A DNA stretch of 64,000 bases from contig NC_091673.1 in the NCBI RefSeq assembly GCF_042453785.1, positions 3,169,501-3,233,500 of the forward strand, given 5' to 3'. Position numbers and translations under genes: made by a program. The stretch is from Malus domestica (lineage: Eukaryota > Streptophyta > Magnoliopsida > Rosales > Rosaceae). Numbering within the stretch: position 1 is the first letter of the stretch; each line of letters opens with the position of its first letter. A model generated the notes under the pieces. It had not been told where the DNA came from and did not search any database. It worked only from the letters and a program-made list of their open reading frames with translations. This document shows positions 26,319 through 39,114 of the stretch, piece after piece.

Positions 26319-27790
26319 TATGGGTGTTTTACACATCCCCTTGCTCCGTCCACCTCTATGTTGTGTCAACCTGGTTCTTTTCCTGCATGTGTGGTGGTTG
26401 GGCGTACGGATCTAGATGACTTGGTCAATTGTAGAGCTTTGAGTTCTGATTTTTTCGTTGGATTTTTTTTCTTTTCTTTTTTGGCTTTTTTAGTTGTGCT
26501 TAACTCTTTGTGGATCCTCCGTTCGTCTTGGTTCCTACATGGCAATCACTCTGGTGGTTACTGGTGAGAGTTCAACGACTGCTTCTATCTGTTGGAGATT
26601 AGGTTTTTTCTGCTTGTGGTGTGCCCTCTGTTTAAGGCCTTTGTCAATGTGGGATTGGGCCTCCCACTATTTTTCTTAGACTGGTGGTTGCCTTTGTAAT
26701 TTACTTTGCTAAATAGCCAAAATGGTCACTGAGATTTGCATAACTCATCACTTTGGTCCCTAACATTTCAAATCGATAAAAGTGGTCCCTGAGATTGTCC
26801 ACCATCCATCATTTTGATCATTCTGTTAAAAACTCCGTTAAGTGTCCCGGAGCTCTTGGCCAGAAGTTTAGGCAATTTTCAAAGTTTCGTAACTCAATCG
26901 TTGCTTAACCAAATTCGATCCATAATATATCAAAATGAAGATGGGAAAGTGTAAAATAAGATTATACCTATTTAGAAGCCCAATGGTTGCCGGAGATGGC
27001 CAGAAAATAGCCTCAAAGTTGACTGGTCCGAGGGAAAACTTGAAAACTCGCCGAAAACTGGGTAAACTTTAAACGTTAATAACTTCTTCAATACTCAACG
27101 AAATCAAGTCATTCAAAAAAGGAAGTCATACTTCTCGACGAGATTAAAAGAATGGTACCTTTTTCGATGGCTAACTTGCCGTGTTTTGGCCGAAAAATGG
27201 CTCAAAAGTGGCTGTCTAGGTCTCGAGTTAGCCACTTTTGAGCCGTTTTCAAGCCAAATCACTACGATTTAGCCGTCTAAAAAGGTACCATTCTCTTCTT
27301 CTTGTCGAGAAGTATGGTTTTCATTTTTGAATCACTTGATTTCGCTGAATATTGAAGAAGTTATGAACGTTTAAAATTTACCTAGTTTCCCGGCAAGTTT
27401 TCCAATTTTCTCTCGGACCAGTCAACTTTGAGGCTATTTTCAGGCCATCGCCGGCAGCCATTGGGCTTCCAAATAGGTATAATCTTATTCTACACTTTCC
27501 TATCTTCATTTTGATATATTATGGGTCGAATTTGTTTAAGAAACGATTGAATTACGAAGCTTTGAAAATTGCCCAAACTTCCAGCCAAGAGTTCCGGAAC
27601 ACTTAACAGAGTTTTTAACGGAAAAACCAAAATGATGTATGGTGGACAATCTCATGGACCACGTTTATCAATTTGAAATGTTAAGGACCAAAGTAATGAG
27701 TTATGCAAATCTCAATGACGATTTTGACAGTTTAGCCAATTTACTTTTAAGTTTTAATGAATTTCAGCTTTTTCCAACAAAAAAAAAAGG
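26319..27790 (+). mobile_element. Probable second LINE 3' end, split by the palindromic element
   Basis: GT-rich untranslated sequence (26319-26706) continues after the palindrome as AATTTACTTTTAAGTTTTAA, then TTTCAGCTTTTTCCAAC and a run of about 10 A at 27780. This ending is typical of plant LINEs. It has no coding part, so the call is inferred from the tail and from its position behind another LINE. Confidence 0.45.
26707..27737. mobile_element. 1.03-kb near-perfect palindrome, Mutator-type foldback element
   Basis: The left arm starts TGCTAAATAGCCAAAATGGTC. The right arm's complement starts GGCTAAACTGTCAAAATCGT, and both continue CATAACTCA together. The two arms of about 510 bp mirror each other to the centre near 27221, where AAAAGTGGCT and AGCCACTTTT face each other. 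A perfect 9-bp duplication AATTTACTT flanks it (26698-26706, 27738-27746). No protein is encoded. The 9-bp duplication and long inverted ends indicate the Mutator superfamily. Confidence 0.85.
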
Positions 27791-28172
27791 TTTCACATCA
27801 TCTGATGCAATGTTCCTTTCTATGGACATGGTCTAAGCCTGATTGGAAACTGTTGATGTTACTAATCCGCAACGATGATCTTGTAACACCACGTGATGAC
27901 GCAGAAATCTCTTTGGTGATTAACGAACTCTGGCTTTGACTAGTATCACAGTCAGAGACTATGATCCAAACGAACTAAATTGCAAACGCTTTGCAACTTA
28001 AGTAGTTACGAGCATAAAAATAAGTGTTCGTAAAAGTAAAACCCAAATCTTGAAACAAAATAAACCCCTCAATTTTTACCGATTCATAAGCATTCAAAAT
28101 GGTACAATAATACACATGCATGATCCTGCATGTAAAATTACATAGCAATACATATGGTTGCTGAATCTCCAT
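27791..28172. other. Spacer downstream of NUDX1 copy 4
   Basis: No coding region recognised. It probably includes the 3' untranslated region of the minus-strand gene at 28173. Confidence 0.4.
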
Positions 28173-28802
<630 letters not shown>

Positions 28803-28955
28803 TTAAAAGCAAGGCGGATTCACTGTTTTGTGGTGGACCTTTCGGTCAAAACGCTGTTTAATGATGTCGTTTCGACTCCATTCTGCTTTAGGGCTTTCCC
28901 GCCACGGATGCTGGGAGTTGGCCGATTATTGACGTTGAGACGTTGAAACTTTAGG

Positions 28956-29168
28956 GTGAGGCAGATTCTCTACCCTCCCACTTTTCGTGACTTTCTATTT
29001 TATGTGATCATGGTTAAGTCACGTTAATATTTTATATTATTTTTTTATAGATATAATAAGATAAAAAGAAATAGTAATATAAAATGTTAACGTTGCTTAA
29101 TTGTGACTACACAAATAGGAGAGCACGAGAAGGCACGGAAAGTGGAAGGGCTGAGAATCTGCCTCCTA
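28956..29168. mobile_element. MITE (GGAGGCAGATTC family), first copy
   Basis: Left end GAGGCAGATTCTCTACCCTC faces right end GAGAATCTGCCTCC. Inside, TTAAGTCACGTTAATATTTTA mirrors TAAAATGTTAACG. The copy at 42664-42861 has the same ends and core. No clean target duplication remains here. Confidence 0.7.
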
Positions 29169-32040
29169 GGATTTAAATATGTTTTTATTGTGCATTTTGT
29201 CATGCTTGTGCTACACGCAAAAATGCTTTTGGACTTACCCAACCTCACTAACAAAGTTTAATAATTTCTTTTTAAGAAAATTGTTCAAAAAAATTATCAT
29301 TCTGTCGTTCTTTTTATTTTATTTGCAAGCGAAATGGACATTTCTTTTTCATATTTAATTGTACTGAGCCCGTTGTATGACTTGATTCAAATAATGTTTA
29401 ATGTGGAATAAAATGGCTCATGACTGTGACATGCTACATGCTAATTCATTTTTTTTAACGAATTTATGTAGTTCAAATATTGTATATATGTTTTTAAATA
29501 GTATCACTGATGTTATTAGTGTTAAATATCAAATCTTATTATAACACGTAAATTAACAGTTTTAGATAACTGTATGACATTGCTTTGCTATGAGGCTTGT
29601 TAACTAATTAACTAATGGGTTTGGCAAATCTGGATCAACTTACCTAGTGGATGAAGAAGACCAAATTACTAAAATGGGCCTTGTCAAGGACTTTTTGCTT
29701 GTTGGGCCTGGAGCCCCAATTTACCCAAAAGAAGGAAAAACAATGCCCGTCAGAAACAGTCGCTTTCTTCATGCGGGTATTCAGCTTTGAACGATGATAA
29801 TTGTCGGATTTTCTTTGTGATAATTTTGAGGATTTTCAATTATATATGTTCATCGTATAACGTGAGATTAATTTTCATCAGATACTATTTATATTTAATT
29901 TTAAATAAAAATTATTATAATAATTTCTAATTACACGTTATACGATGAACGAATATAATTTAAAATTTTCCAATGTCTTTCACAAAGAGAATCAGAATCC
30001 TCTTTCTTCAGCTTTGATCGAGAATGGTAGATGAAGAAAGATTTTGCCAAGTGGCTGCACCAAAAGTAAATATCTAAAAAGTTGATCACATTGTTTTTGG
30101 CAGTTGAATGCAACTATGCAAGTACTTTATTGACCAAATATATCACGAGGACTAGCCCTTCGCGTCCTCTTTTAACCAACTTTGTCACACACTCAAGTCT
30201 CACAACCAATTCTTGTGATAAAATAAAAGTTAAATAAAAGTCACAATCAATATTTAAATTATTTACGAAATTATCATTTTTTTCGTTGAAATATTTAAAG
30301 ATTAAAGATCAATACAGAAATAAAAAGTGGAATGTAAACTTCATCCTATTTGATGAGATATGGAAAAATTAATGAACACTGATGATACTTATCGATTCAC
30401 AACAAAATTTTTGATGAACTCATTACAGATTTCGAATTTTAAAATTTTTATTTTAGAAAATTTTCTTTAGTTTCTACTAAATCTGAATGAGTTGATATAT
30501 TGCCTCATTGCAAATTTTCATAATTTGTCGAAATATCAACATCTATATTTTTACAAGTTTACACATTGATATTTTCAACTACGTAAATATTTTAGTTTAA
30601 CATATTAATTTTAGTGTAAATTAGAGTTGGATATAGGTGACAATAAACAATAAACAACAAACAATAAAAATATTCTTAAAAAAACAATAAAAATAAAAAC
30701 CTTCCATCTCTAAATACACCATTTCTTTTTAAAATTTTTCGTTTTTCATTACTAATTAGTAAGCTACTATCTTTTAAGTAGAAAACAAAAAAGAAAGATT
30801 CTTTTCCTTTCAATTATCTGTCAAACTCGTTGATCAGGATAAGATCTGTGCTAGGAATATACCGGTATGATCCCACCAGTTTTTTATTATATTTATTTAC
30901 TGCATTATTTGTTGAATTATTTATTCATTTTATGAATAAAACTAGATTTTGTCCCATCACTTATTCTCAAGTCTAGTGATAGGTCAAATTTTATAAATTA
31001 TAGTTATTGATAATTTGCGTGTTAATGCGGAGTCCATTCTTACCCCCAGAGTCTTAAAGAAACACATGCTTAAAGGAAGAAAGGCCCAAGAGACGAAAGA
31101 CCAAGGCTCAACAGAATTAGGAAGGATGAGCCTGAGTGCTACAGACAACCGCTTAGCAATCTGGTTTGTCTGCTACAATGAAACCAAGCGCTTCTCCATA
31201 AAGTGCATTTCGACCAGCAACATCAAGTCGGTATTGACAAATTTATAGCATGAAGTCCCTAGAACATAGAGATATGCCTATTCAGACATCAACTCTAAGT
31301 CACGTGGCGACTATCAAAGAGAACATAAAGACTGACATATTAAGCACTCTCAAAGAGAACAAAGGGGTATGCCTATGAAAGAACGTAGAGGCTGACACAT
31401 TAAGCACTCGGGTGTGGATTCTAACCAACCTAGGGGCGAGCAAGGCGCTCGGTACACGTTGTCTCAAGATAACATGCAAGTGGACTTGAATGAATGTCAC
31501 TTTGTTGTCATGTGTCGATTAAAGAAATGAGGGATAGCTAGCAGTTTAAGTCTATGTATTCGGCGCATTAAATGTAAAGGAAGTGAAAGACTCAAACCCA
31601 GAGACTTAGGGCTCAATTGAGGGCCTATATAAGGAAGATAAGTACTCATTAGAATAGGTCTAACTAATTGAAAGAAAAAAAAATTGTATTGAGCCAAGTG
31701 CTATTTGTAAGCCTTTGTCAATATATTCGGATGTAGGCCAACTTTTAAGGGTGAACGACTTAAATCTTGTTGTTTAGTTTTTATCATTTCAACCCCGAAC
31801 CCACCAAGGGCCAACCATGCGACCATATTGGTCTTTGTTAGCCTCACCATATTTGACCGTTAACATGAATTATTATTTAAATATTAATTAATACATTTAT
31901 TTTGCATTGGCTAAAATAACACGTTTTGTAAATTTAATCTACCTAACATTTCTCGAAGGTCTAATAGTAGTTTAAATTTCGAATTACAAATGATTTGATG
32001 TAAATATATGGTTCTATAAAAAATAAAAATAAAAATATCT
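29169..32040. other. Intergenic spacer upstream of PPC4
   Basis: A+T-rich, no gene recognised. ACGTTATACGATGAACG near 29935 mirrors part of CATCGTATAACGTGAGATTA near 29850, a decayed inverted repeat. The stretch 30990-31870 is less A+T-rich, with repeats such as AAAGAGAACATAAAG and AAAGAGAACAAAGGG, and may be an old LTR fragment; I could not find its ends. Confidence 0.45.
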
Positions 32041-32159
32041 CCCGAATTAGGTGGGCACGGAGCCACAGAGCTGTCCTTAAAAACCGAGGAGAGTGCCACC
32101 TGGGAGCAAGCCTTGGCATTCCATTCGGTAAAAGTGTGTCCGAATTTCACCCCAGAGTA

Positions 32160-32380
32160 TCCGTACGCATAGACTCTGTCCCTCCCTCTCTCTGTTTTCC
32201 TGCCACCACTACTACTTCCACCATTACCATCTTCCTCCTCCTCCTCCTCTGCGTCTCCCGCTTCCACTTTCTCTCTAAAACACACACACAGAAACACTCT
32301 CATACACTTATACAACCACACTTTCTCTCTCTAGAACTCCACTATCCCATTCTTTCTGTTGAACTCCATCCCCTTCAACA
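32160..32380 (+). promoter_or_regulatory. Pyrimidine-rich 5' leader of PPC4
   Basis: CTCC, TCTCTC and CCACCACTACTACT tracts fill the 200 bp before the ATG, the usual look of a plant 5' untranslated region. No convincing TATA box is visible just upstream, so the transcription start is not fixed. Confidence 0.4.
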
Positions 32381-35300
32381 ATGACGGATACGACGGACGA
32401 CATAGCGGAGGAAATCTCCTTCCAGAGCTTCGAAGACGACTGCAGAATGCTCGGCAGCCTTCTGCAGGAGGTGTTGCAGCGAGAGGTCCGAAGCCAAATC
32501 ATGGAGAAAGTCGAAAGGATCCGAATCCTCGCTCAGGTAATTCACACTCTCTGTCTCTCTCCTTCCCTTTGCATTTCGAAACTTCCTAAACCTTGTTTGG
32601 TTGCCGAGAAAAACAGAGGAAACTAAAGAAAACAAAAAATGGCGATGAGAGTATTGTGTTTCGACAACTTTCCTTGCATTTCCTGGCTTTTCTTGCCAAC
32701 CAAACAGAGGCTTAAATCGGGCTTTTTTTGCTTGTTTGAACGTGTGCCGCGTGTGTTTTCAGAGTGCTTGTAATATGAGGAATGCGGGGATAGAGGACGT
32801 TGCGGAGGTGCTGGAGAAGCAACTGGCGTCGGAAATATCAAAGATGAGCTTGGAGGAGGCCTTGATCCTCGCTCGTACTTTCAGCCACTACCTTAATTTG
32901 ATGGGCATTGCCGAAACCCATCACAGGTAATCTCTTCACCTTCTCCAAATCCGCGGTTTTGTTTAGAAAGTTGAGGTTCCACCGTATGACCATATAACAA
33001 TACGGGGAGTAGCCCAGTTTCTTATAACTACATGCAAGTTTCGTTCTTTTCCCGTTGTGGCAATGAAATAGGAAAAATAAGAGAATGTTGACTTGGAGAA
33101 AAGACAACTATTAAAAGTTCTTGCATCTTTGAGTTTTATAAGATTTATGGTTATTATTATTGAAATTTTGTTTCTTTGTGTAGGGTTCGCAAGCAGCGAA
33201 ATGACTCGAATGAGGCATCTCTATCGAAATCTTGTGACGATATATTTAATCAGCTTGTTCATGGTGGTGTTTCCCCAGACGAGCTTTATAATACTGTTTG
33301 CAAGCAGGTTTCTTCTTGTTTCCTTTCCTTCTACCTTCTTTTCATCTCGGTTTGTATGCCTTGGTTGAGAAGTAAAGAGTGTATATTGCTCAATTGGGTC
33401 TCTGAGTATACGTTGAACTCGCTCGGTTAAGGCATAGTCAATGTTTTTGTGGTAAAGAGTTATCAGTCTATTTATTCTCAATCTCAAACATTTTCTTGCT
33501 GCAGGAGGTTGAAATTGTTCTTACTGCACATCCTACACAAATTAATCGTCGCACCTTACAATACAAACATATAAGAATTGCTGTAAGTTGTTTGCGGCTT
33601 TTCATTATTCTTAAACATTTCGAACATTTATTTTGATTGATGATATATATTTTCCTGCAGCATCTTTTAGACTACAAGCACCGACCTGATCTTGGCGATG
33701 AAGACAAAGAAATGCTGATTGAAGATCTGGTATTGTTTTTCCAGCCTAATTCCTTTATTCTAAAAGACATAGAAATGTCATATTTCTAATTTTCCGTTTG
33801 GCTAATGTATCTTGCTTTTGAAGGTGAGAGAAATCACTTCAATATGGCAAACAGATGAGCTTAGGCGCCATAAACCTACGCCGGTTGATGAAGCTAGGGC
33901 AGGTAAAATAGTTGAATATTAGATTTGTATCTACTATCTAATGGTATTCAAGTTCTTTGGTTCTTAACAGAAAGAGTTGCATACATCATACCGCAGGTTT
34001 GAACATTGTGGAGCAATCCCTTTGGAAAGCTGTACCTCATTATCTACGTCGAGTCAGCAATGCTTTGAAGAAGGTTCATCTTCAATTTCTGTTCTGTTAT
34101 TACTAGTTTCTTTTTGTGCATACACTCTCCTGTCTTTCTGAATTTTATCTCAAGATTTTCTTTCTCTGATATATTTGTCAGCATACTGGAAAACCACTTC
34201 CATTAACTTGCACACCTATAAAATTTGGGTCTTGGATGGGGGGTGACAGAGATGGAAATCCCAATGTAACAGCAAAGGTAATTCTAGGTCCGAATGTTTT
34301 CTGATTTGTAAATTTTCTCCTACTTGTATTACTTGTTCCTTTGAAGTCAAGACGAGTCTATTCTGTCAATAAATACGTTATTCCTTCGAAAATTTTGTAA
34401 GGTAGCTCAATTTATTCTTTTATAATTGTTTGTGTGGTGTTCTGTTATTTTTCGTTTAGGAGGACGACTACTGATCTGCTCTCTTTTTATTGTCAGGTCA
34501 CAAAAGATGTCTCACTTTTATCTAAGTGGATGGCTATTGATCTCTACATTCGAGAACTTGATAACCTCAAATTTGAGCTATCCATGAACCGTTGCAGTGA
34601 TCGACTGTCAAGGCTGGCAGATGAAATTCTAGAGCAAGGTTTGGCATGTTGCAGTTCTTTTGCATTGATATATCGACTGCTTAACAGATTATGTCAATAA
34701 TTCTATTCTCTTGCGGTTACAATAAGATTTCAATTACTTGAGCGTTAGCTTGAGAGGAGGGGGGTAACAGTGTTACCTGATTGAGTTAGCTTGATGTTCT
34801 AATCAACAATTGTAAATCTCTGTCACGCAGAAGAAAAAATGTTGTGAGACACTGATATGCCATTAAACGCTTACTTTAGTTTCACTATGTCAGGGATAGA
34901 CTGCACGGTTACTCACTTGAGAGTAATTAAATTGATGAATTGTGGTCTTTTCTCTTTTGTTTACAATACTCTGTATGTAGCCTATACGTAATCTGACCTG
35001 CTTATCCCAAGCCTTCTAATTTGAAACTATGTACTGCCTACTGGTCATCTCCATTGGAATGCTTGAGGATTCATTATCTTTATATATATAAAATATATAT
35101 ATATGTTCACAATATTTGTGATTCACTTTGAACTATTAAGGCAATCAAATTTCTCTCCAGAAACTTCATCTGAGGATCGCCATGAGAATTGGCATCAGTA
35201 CTTTGGTAGACATCAGTCGAAGCAACAAGGTGCGGCTCTTCCATCACAACTTCCAGCCAGAGCTGATCAACCCTCGTGCACAGGTGACATCTAATTATCC

Positions 35301-38300
35301 TCTTAAAACTGCAATTGTTTAGTTCTGCATCAAACCATAAATCATGCATGTGGTAACCCACATCAATTCCCAAAGTAATACTTCATCGTTGCAGTGCTTA
35401 TGAAAATGATCCCACTGGAGTTTAATTCATTATCAAGTGTGGAGGGAATCGAATTTTGACAAAACATTATTTAGTGTCTAATATAGCAAGCTAACTTTTT
35501 CCTCTCACCTATATTTCATACTACTGATTCTTGCTTTTCCTTTGATGTAGACTGCATTCCTCGAATTGAAATTCCGAGGGCTAATTACCTGCTGAACCAT
35601 CAGGTGAAGAAGTTCTATGATGCTGGCATTTGAGTCTAGCATCGGTTTTGATTCTTACATGGTTTGTAGTTACTTATAAATAGTCTCTTTGTTTTAACTT
35701 TTATATCACTCTTACGACAGGACGGTCAGGACTCTCCAATGTCAAATCCTTCATCCCAGAATCCTTTTCGCAATGGGCATACAATACCAAATGGATCTTC
35801 AGGGTCTCCCCCTTCTAATTCAAGTCGACTTCTTAACCAAAGGAAAATGTTTGCAGAGTCCCAGATTGGAAGGTCTAGTTTCCAAAAGCTTTTAGAGCCA
35901 AGGCCTCCTCAGAGATCTGGAATTGCTCCGTATAGAGTGGTTCTTGGTAATGTAAAGGATAAGGTATTGTTTATCAACTCATTCTTCAATTATGTCAAGT
36001 ATGTTGTCGTTGTCTGCTTAGAGAAGTTTCTATTTATATTCCTGTGCTGTTGGTTTAGGCTTTATTAAAAAGGATTGACTATTGGGTCGTTGTATGTTCT
36101 GGCTATTACTAATGCTTGTATTTGTTCCGCGGGTTCAGCTTATGAAGACACGAACACGTTTGGAGCTTCTTCTTGAAAATCTTCCTTGTGACTATGACCC
36201 ATGGGATTGCTATGACACTACAGATCAACTTTTAGAACCGCTGCTCCTATGCTACGAGTCTTTGGTAATCTCTCTTTAACTCATGCCTCCTCCCCTTCTC
36301 TACCTGTGTCACACACACGATTGCGGAACATTTGTACAAACTTCTATCTAATGTTGACAACCATATTTTTTTTGCAGCAATCATGTGGATCTGGGGTGCT
36401 AGCTGACGGTCGGCTTGCTGATCTGATCCGAAGAGTTGCTACGTTTGGGATGGTACTAATGAAGCTCGACTTGCGTCAGGTGTGCTTATTTTGGCATATA
36501 ATATGTACCTTGCTCTGGTAGCATATTTTAACTGAAGATTTAAACGAGACAGGAATCTGGTAGGCATGCTGAAACACTTGATGCTGTTACCAAATATTTG
36601 GATATGGGTACATACAGTGAGTGGGATGAAGAAAAGAAACTCAAATTTCTTACTAAAGAGCTCAAAGGGAAGAGACCACTGGTTCCAAAAAGCATGGAGG
36701 TAAGGTTCTTAGCATCAGGATAACTGTGCTAACGTAATTCAGAATTACTAACCTAATTACTTCAATCGAAAATTTCATTCCAAGAGTTTTGAGAATGTTG
36801 AAAATGTATACTTCGAACAATGGCGATGCAGGCCTTGAACATGAACCTTCGTATTATCAGCATCAAGCCTCTAATTTACACTCTTTACCTGTCAATTTGC
36901 CGAGCTCGTGCTTCACTGTGAGACTTATGGCTTTTCTCATGAAAATCTTTTCAGGTTGGTCCTGATGTTAAGGAAGTACTTGATACCTTCCACATTGCTG
37001 CTGAGCTGGGGAGTGATTCCCTTGGAGCCTATGTGATTTCTATGGCGTCAAGCGTATGTCATACCACTTCTATACCATATTCATATTGAAGTTGTGCACC
37101 ATAAAGCAGAATTTGTGCACATTAAAATTAAGAGATTGTTTCTTTCCAAGATTAGTGTTTCCATAAATGTGTTTGAGTGATAAAATTGGCATCAATGTTG
37201 CCATTCAATTCATAACTGGCAGGCAAGTGATGTTCTCGCGGTCGAGCTGTTGCAGAAAGATGCACGACTTGCTGTTAGTGGGGGGCTAGGAGGGCCGTGT
37301 CCTGGTGGAACGTAAGTTTGCACACCTCTATGTCGATATTCCTAGATTACTTCAGCAATTTATTTACCATCTTAAACTTTTATGAGTAAGAACATTGAGA
37401 TGCTGTCTTAATGTATAGGGTAATAATTGATTTGTATCCTTTAAGTTGTTCCTGGAATGCCCTTCCTACTGCATAAATCGCACTTAGAATGAATATCACA
37501 ACTGGATTTCATGCATCTTGGTATAGGCTGCGGGTGGTTCCTTTGTTTGAAACTGTGAAGGACTTGAGAGAAGCTGGCTCGGCGATCAGAAAATTATTAT
37601 CCATTGATTGGTACCGGGATCACATAATCAAGAACCATAATGGCCTTCAAGAGGTAATTATCTCATCAGTTTTGAATAAACCTTGGTAGGGTCCTATGAA
37701 TCTCGTGGAGCTTACAAAGTTATACTGAGCAGGTGATGGTTGGATATTCCGATTCTGGTAAAGATGCTGGGCGTTTTACTGCAGCATGGGAACTTTACAA
37801 AGCCCAAGAGGATGTTGTGGCCGCATGTAATGAATTCGGTATTAAGGTTACCCTGTTCCACGGACGAGGAGGAAGTATTGGTCGTGGAGGTGGCCCTACA
37901 TATCTTGCCATTCAATCCCAACCGCCTGGTTCTGTAATGGTAAGTTTTCTTGTTCTTTCATTCATTAGTCTGTTGTATCTTGATTGCATTCTAGCTTTAA
38001 AATGTTTGAAGGGATAAATGCTCAATCATGATCTGCATTGAATAAAGACTTACTCAAATCTGCAACCTACTTCAGTTCACACTTTTACTTATGTTTGGAA
38101 CTTAGACACTGTCGATAGCTTGATATCTTCGTGTACTCAACTAAATCTGTCTAGGTTTGATTCTGTAGTGTACATTCTTTCTGCGGTTCCAGAATTTGTC
38201 TAACCTTATGCCTGATGGCTAAATAAATAAAAACCTTTGTAGTTTCTACTTAATGATGTATAACCTACAATGGTTTCTAAAATTTCCAGGGTACCCTACG

Positions 38301-39114
38301 GTCAACTGAGCAAGGAGAAATGGTTCAGGCAAAATTTGGGCTGCCACAAACTGCTGTCAGGCAGCTAGAAATATACACAACAGCTGTGCTGCTAGCAACC
38401 ATACGCCCTCCACACTCACCTCGTGAAGAAAAGTGGCGTAACCTCATGGAGGAAATCTCAAAAATCAGTTGCCAGAACTACCGGAGCGTAGTCTATGAAA
38501 ATCCAGAATTCCTTGCCTACTTCCATGAGGCTACACCTCAGGCTGAGCTTGGCTTCCTCAACATAGGAAGCCGCCCCACAAGAAGAAAGAGCTCCACAGG
38601 AATCGGACATCTTCGTGCAATTCCATGGGTGTTTGCATGGACCCAAACCAGATTTGTTCTTCCGTCATGGCTCGGAGTTGGAGCAGGTTTAAGGGGGGTT
38701 TGCGAGAAGGGACACACCGAAGACTTAAAAGCCATGTACAAAGAATGGCCTTTCTTTCAATGTACCCTTGACCTTATAGAGATGATTTTGGGGAAGGCAG
38801 ACGCTCCTATAGCCAAACACTACGACGAAGTCCTTGTCTCAGAAAGCAGGCGACATCTTGGTTCCGAGCTGCGAAAGGAGCTCTTGACTACAGAGAAGTA
38901 TGTATTGGTGGTTAGTGGGCACGAGAAACTATCTGAGAATAATCGGAGCTTGAGGAAGCTGATTGAAAGCAGGCTCCCCTTTCTCAATCCTATGAACATG
39001 TTGCAGGTTGAGGTACTCAAGAGACTGAGATGCGATGACGATAACAATAAACTCCGGGATGCATTGCTCATCACAATAAATGGGATCGCCGCAGGGATGA
39101 GAAACACAGGCTGA
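32381..39114 (+). CDS. PPC4: Bacterial-type phosphoenolpyruvate carboxylase (PPC4 class)
   Basis: The enzyme adds bicarbonate to phosphoenolpyruvate to give oxaloacetate in the cytosol. Twenty exons: 32381-32536, 32763-32926, 33184-33307, 33505-33582, 33661-33729, 33824-33902, 33997-34073, 34182-34277, 34497-34638, 35161-35283, 35551-35603, 35721-35963, 36139-36264, 36378-36479, 36553-36699, 36955-37053, 37223-37311, 37527-37653, 37733-37939, 38290-39114. All introns read GT...AG, and the sum is 3126 nt, or 1041 residues. Catalytic motifs: [12 protein letters not shown] (His about 157), [13 protein letters not shown] (265-277), [11 protein letters not shown] (702-712), [14 protein letters not shown] (740-753). 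The C-terminus is RNTG, not the QNTG of plant-type enzymes, and the N-terminal phospho-serine motif of plant-type enzymes is absent; both define the bacterial type. Residues about 329-468 (exons 10-12) are Ser/Pro/Gln/Asn-rich and probably disordered, as in other plant bacterial-type enzymes. These usually act as regulatory partners of plant-type subunits. Confidence 0.97.

Noticed and set aside
32136..32321. Open frames on both strands across the PPC4 leader
   Set aside because: They come from pyrimidine-rich untranslated sequence (Glu- or Ser/Thr-rich translations) and end before or overlap the true ATG.
38458..39107. Minus-strand open frames in the last PPC4 exon
   Set aside because: Shadows of a long conserved coding exon; no motif of their own.
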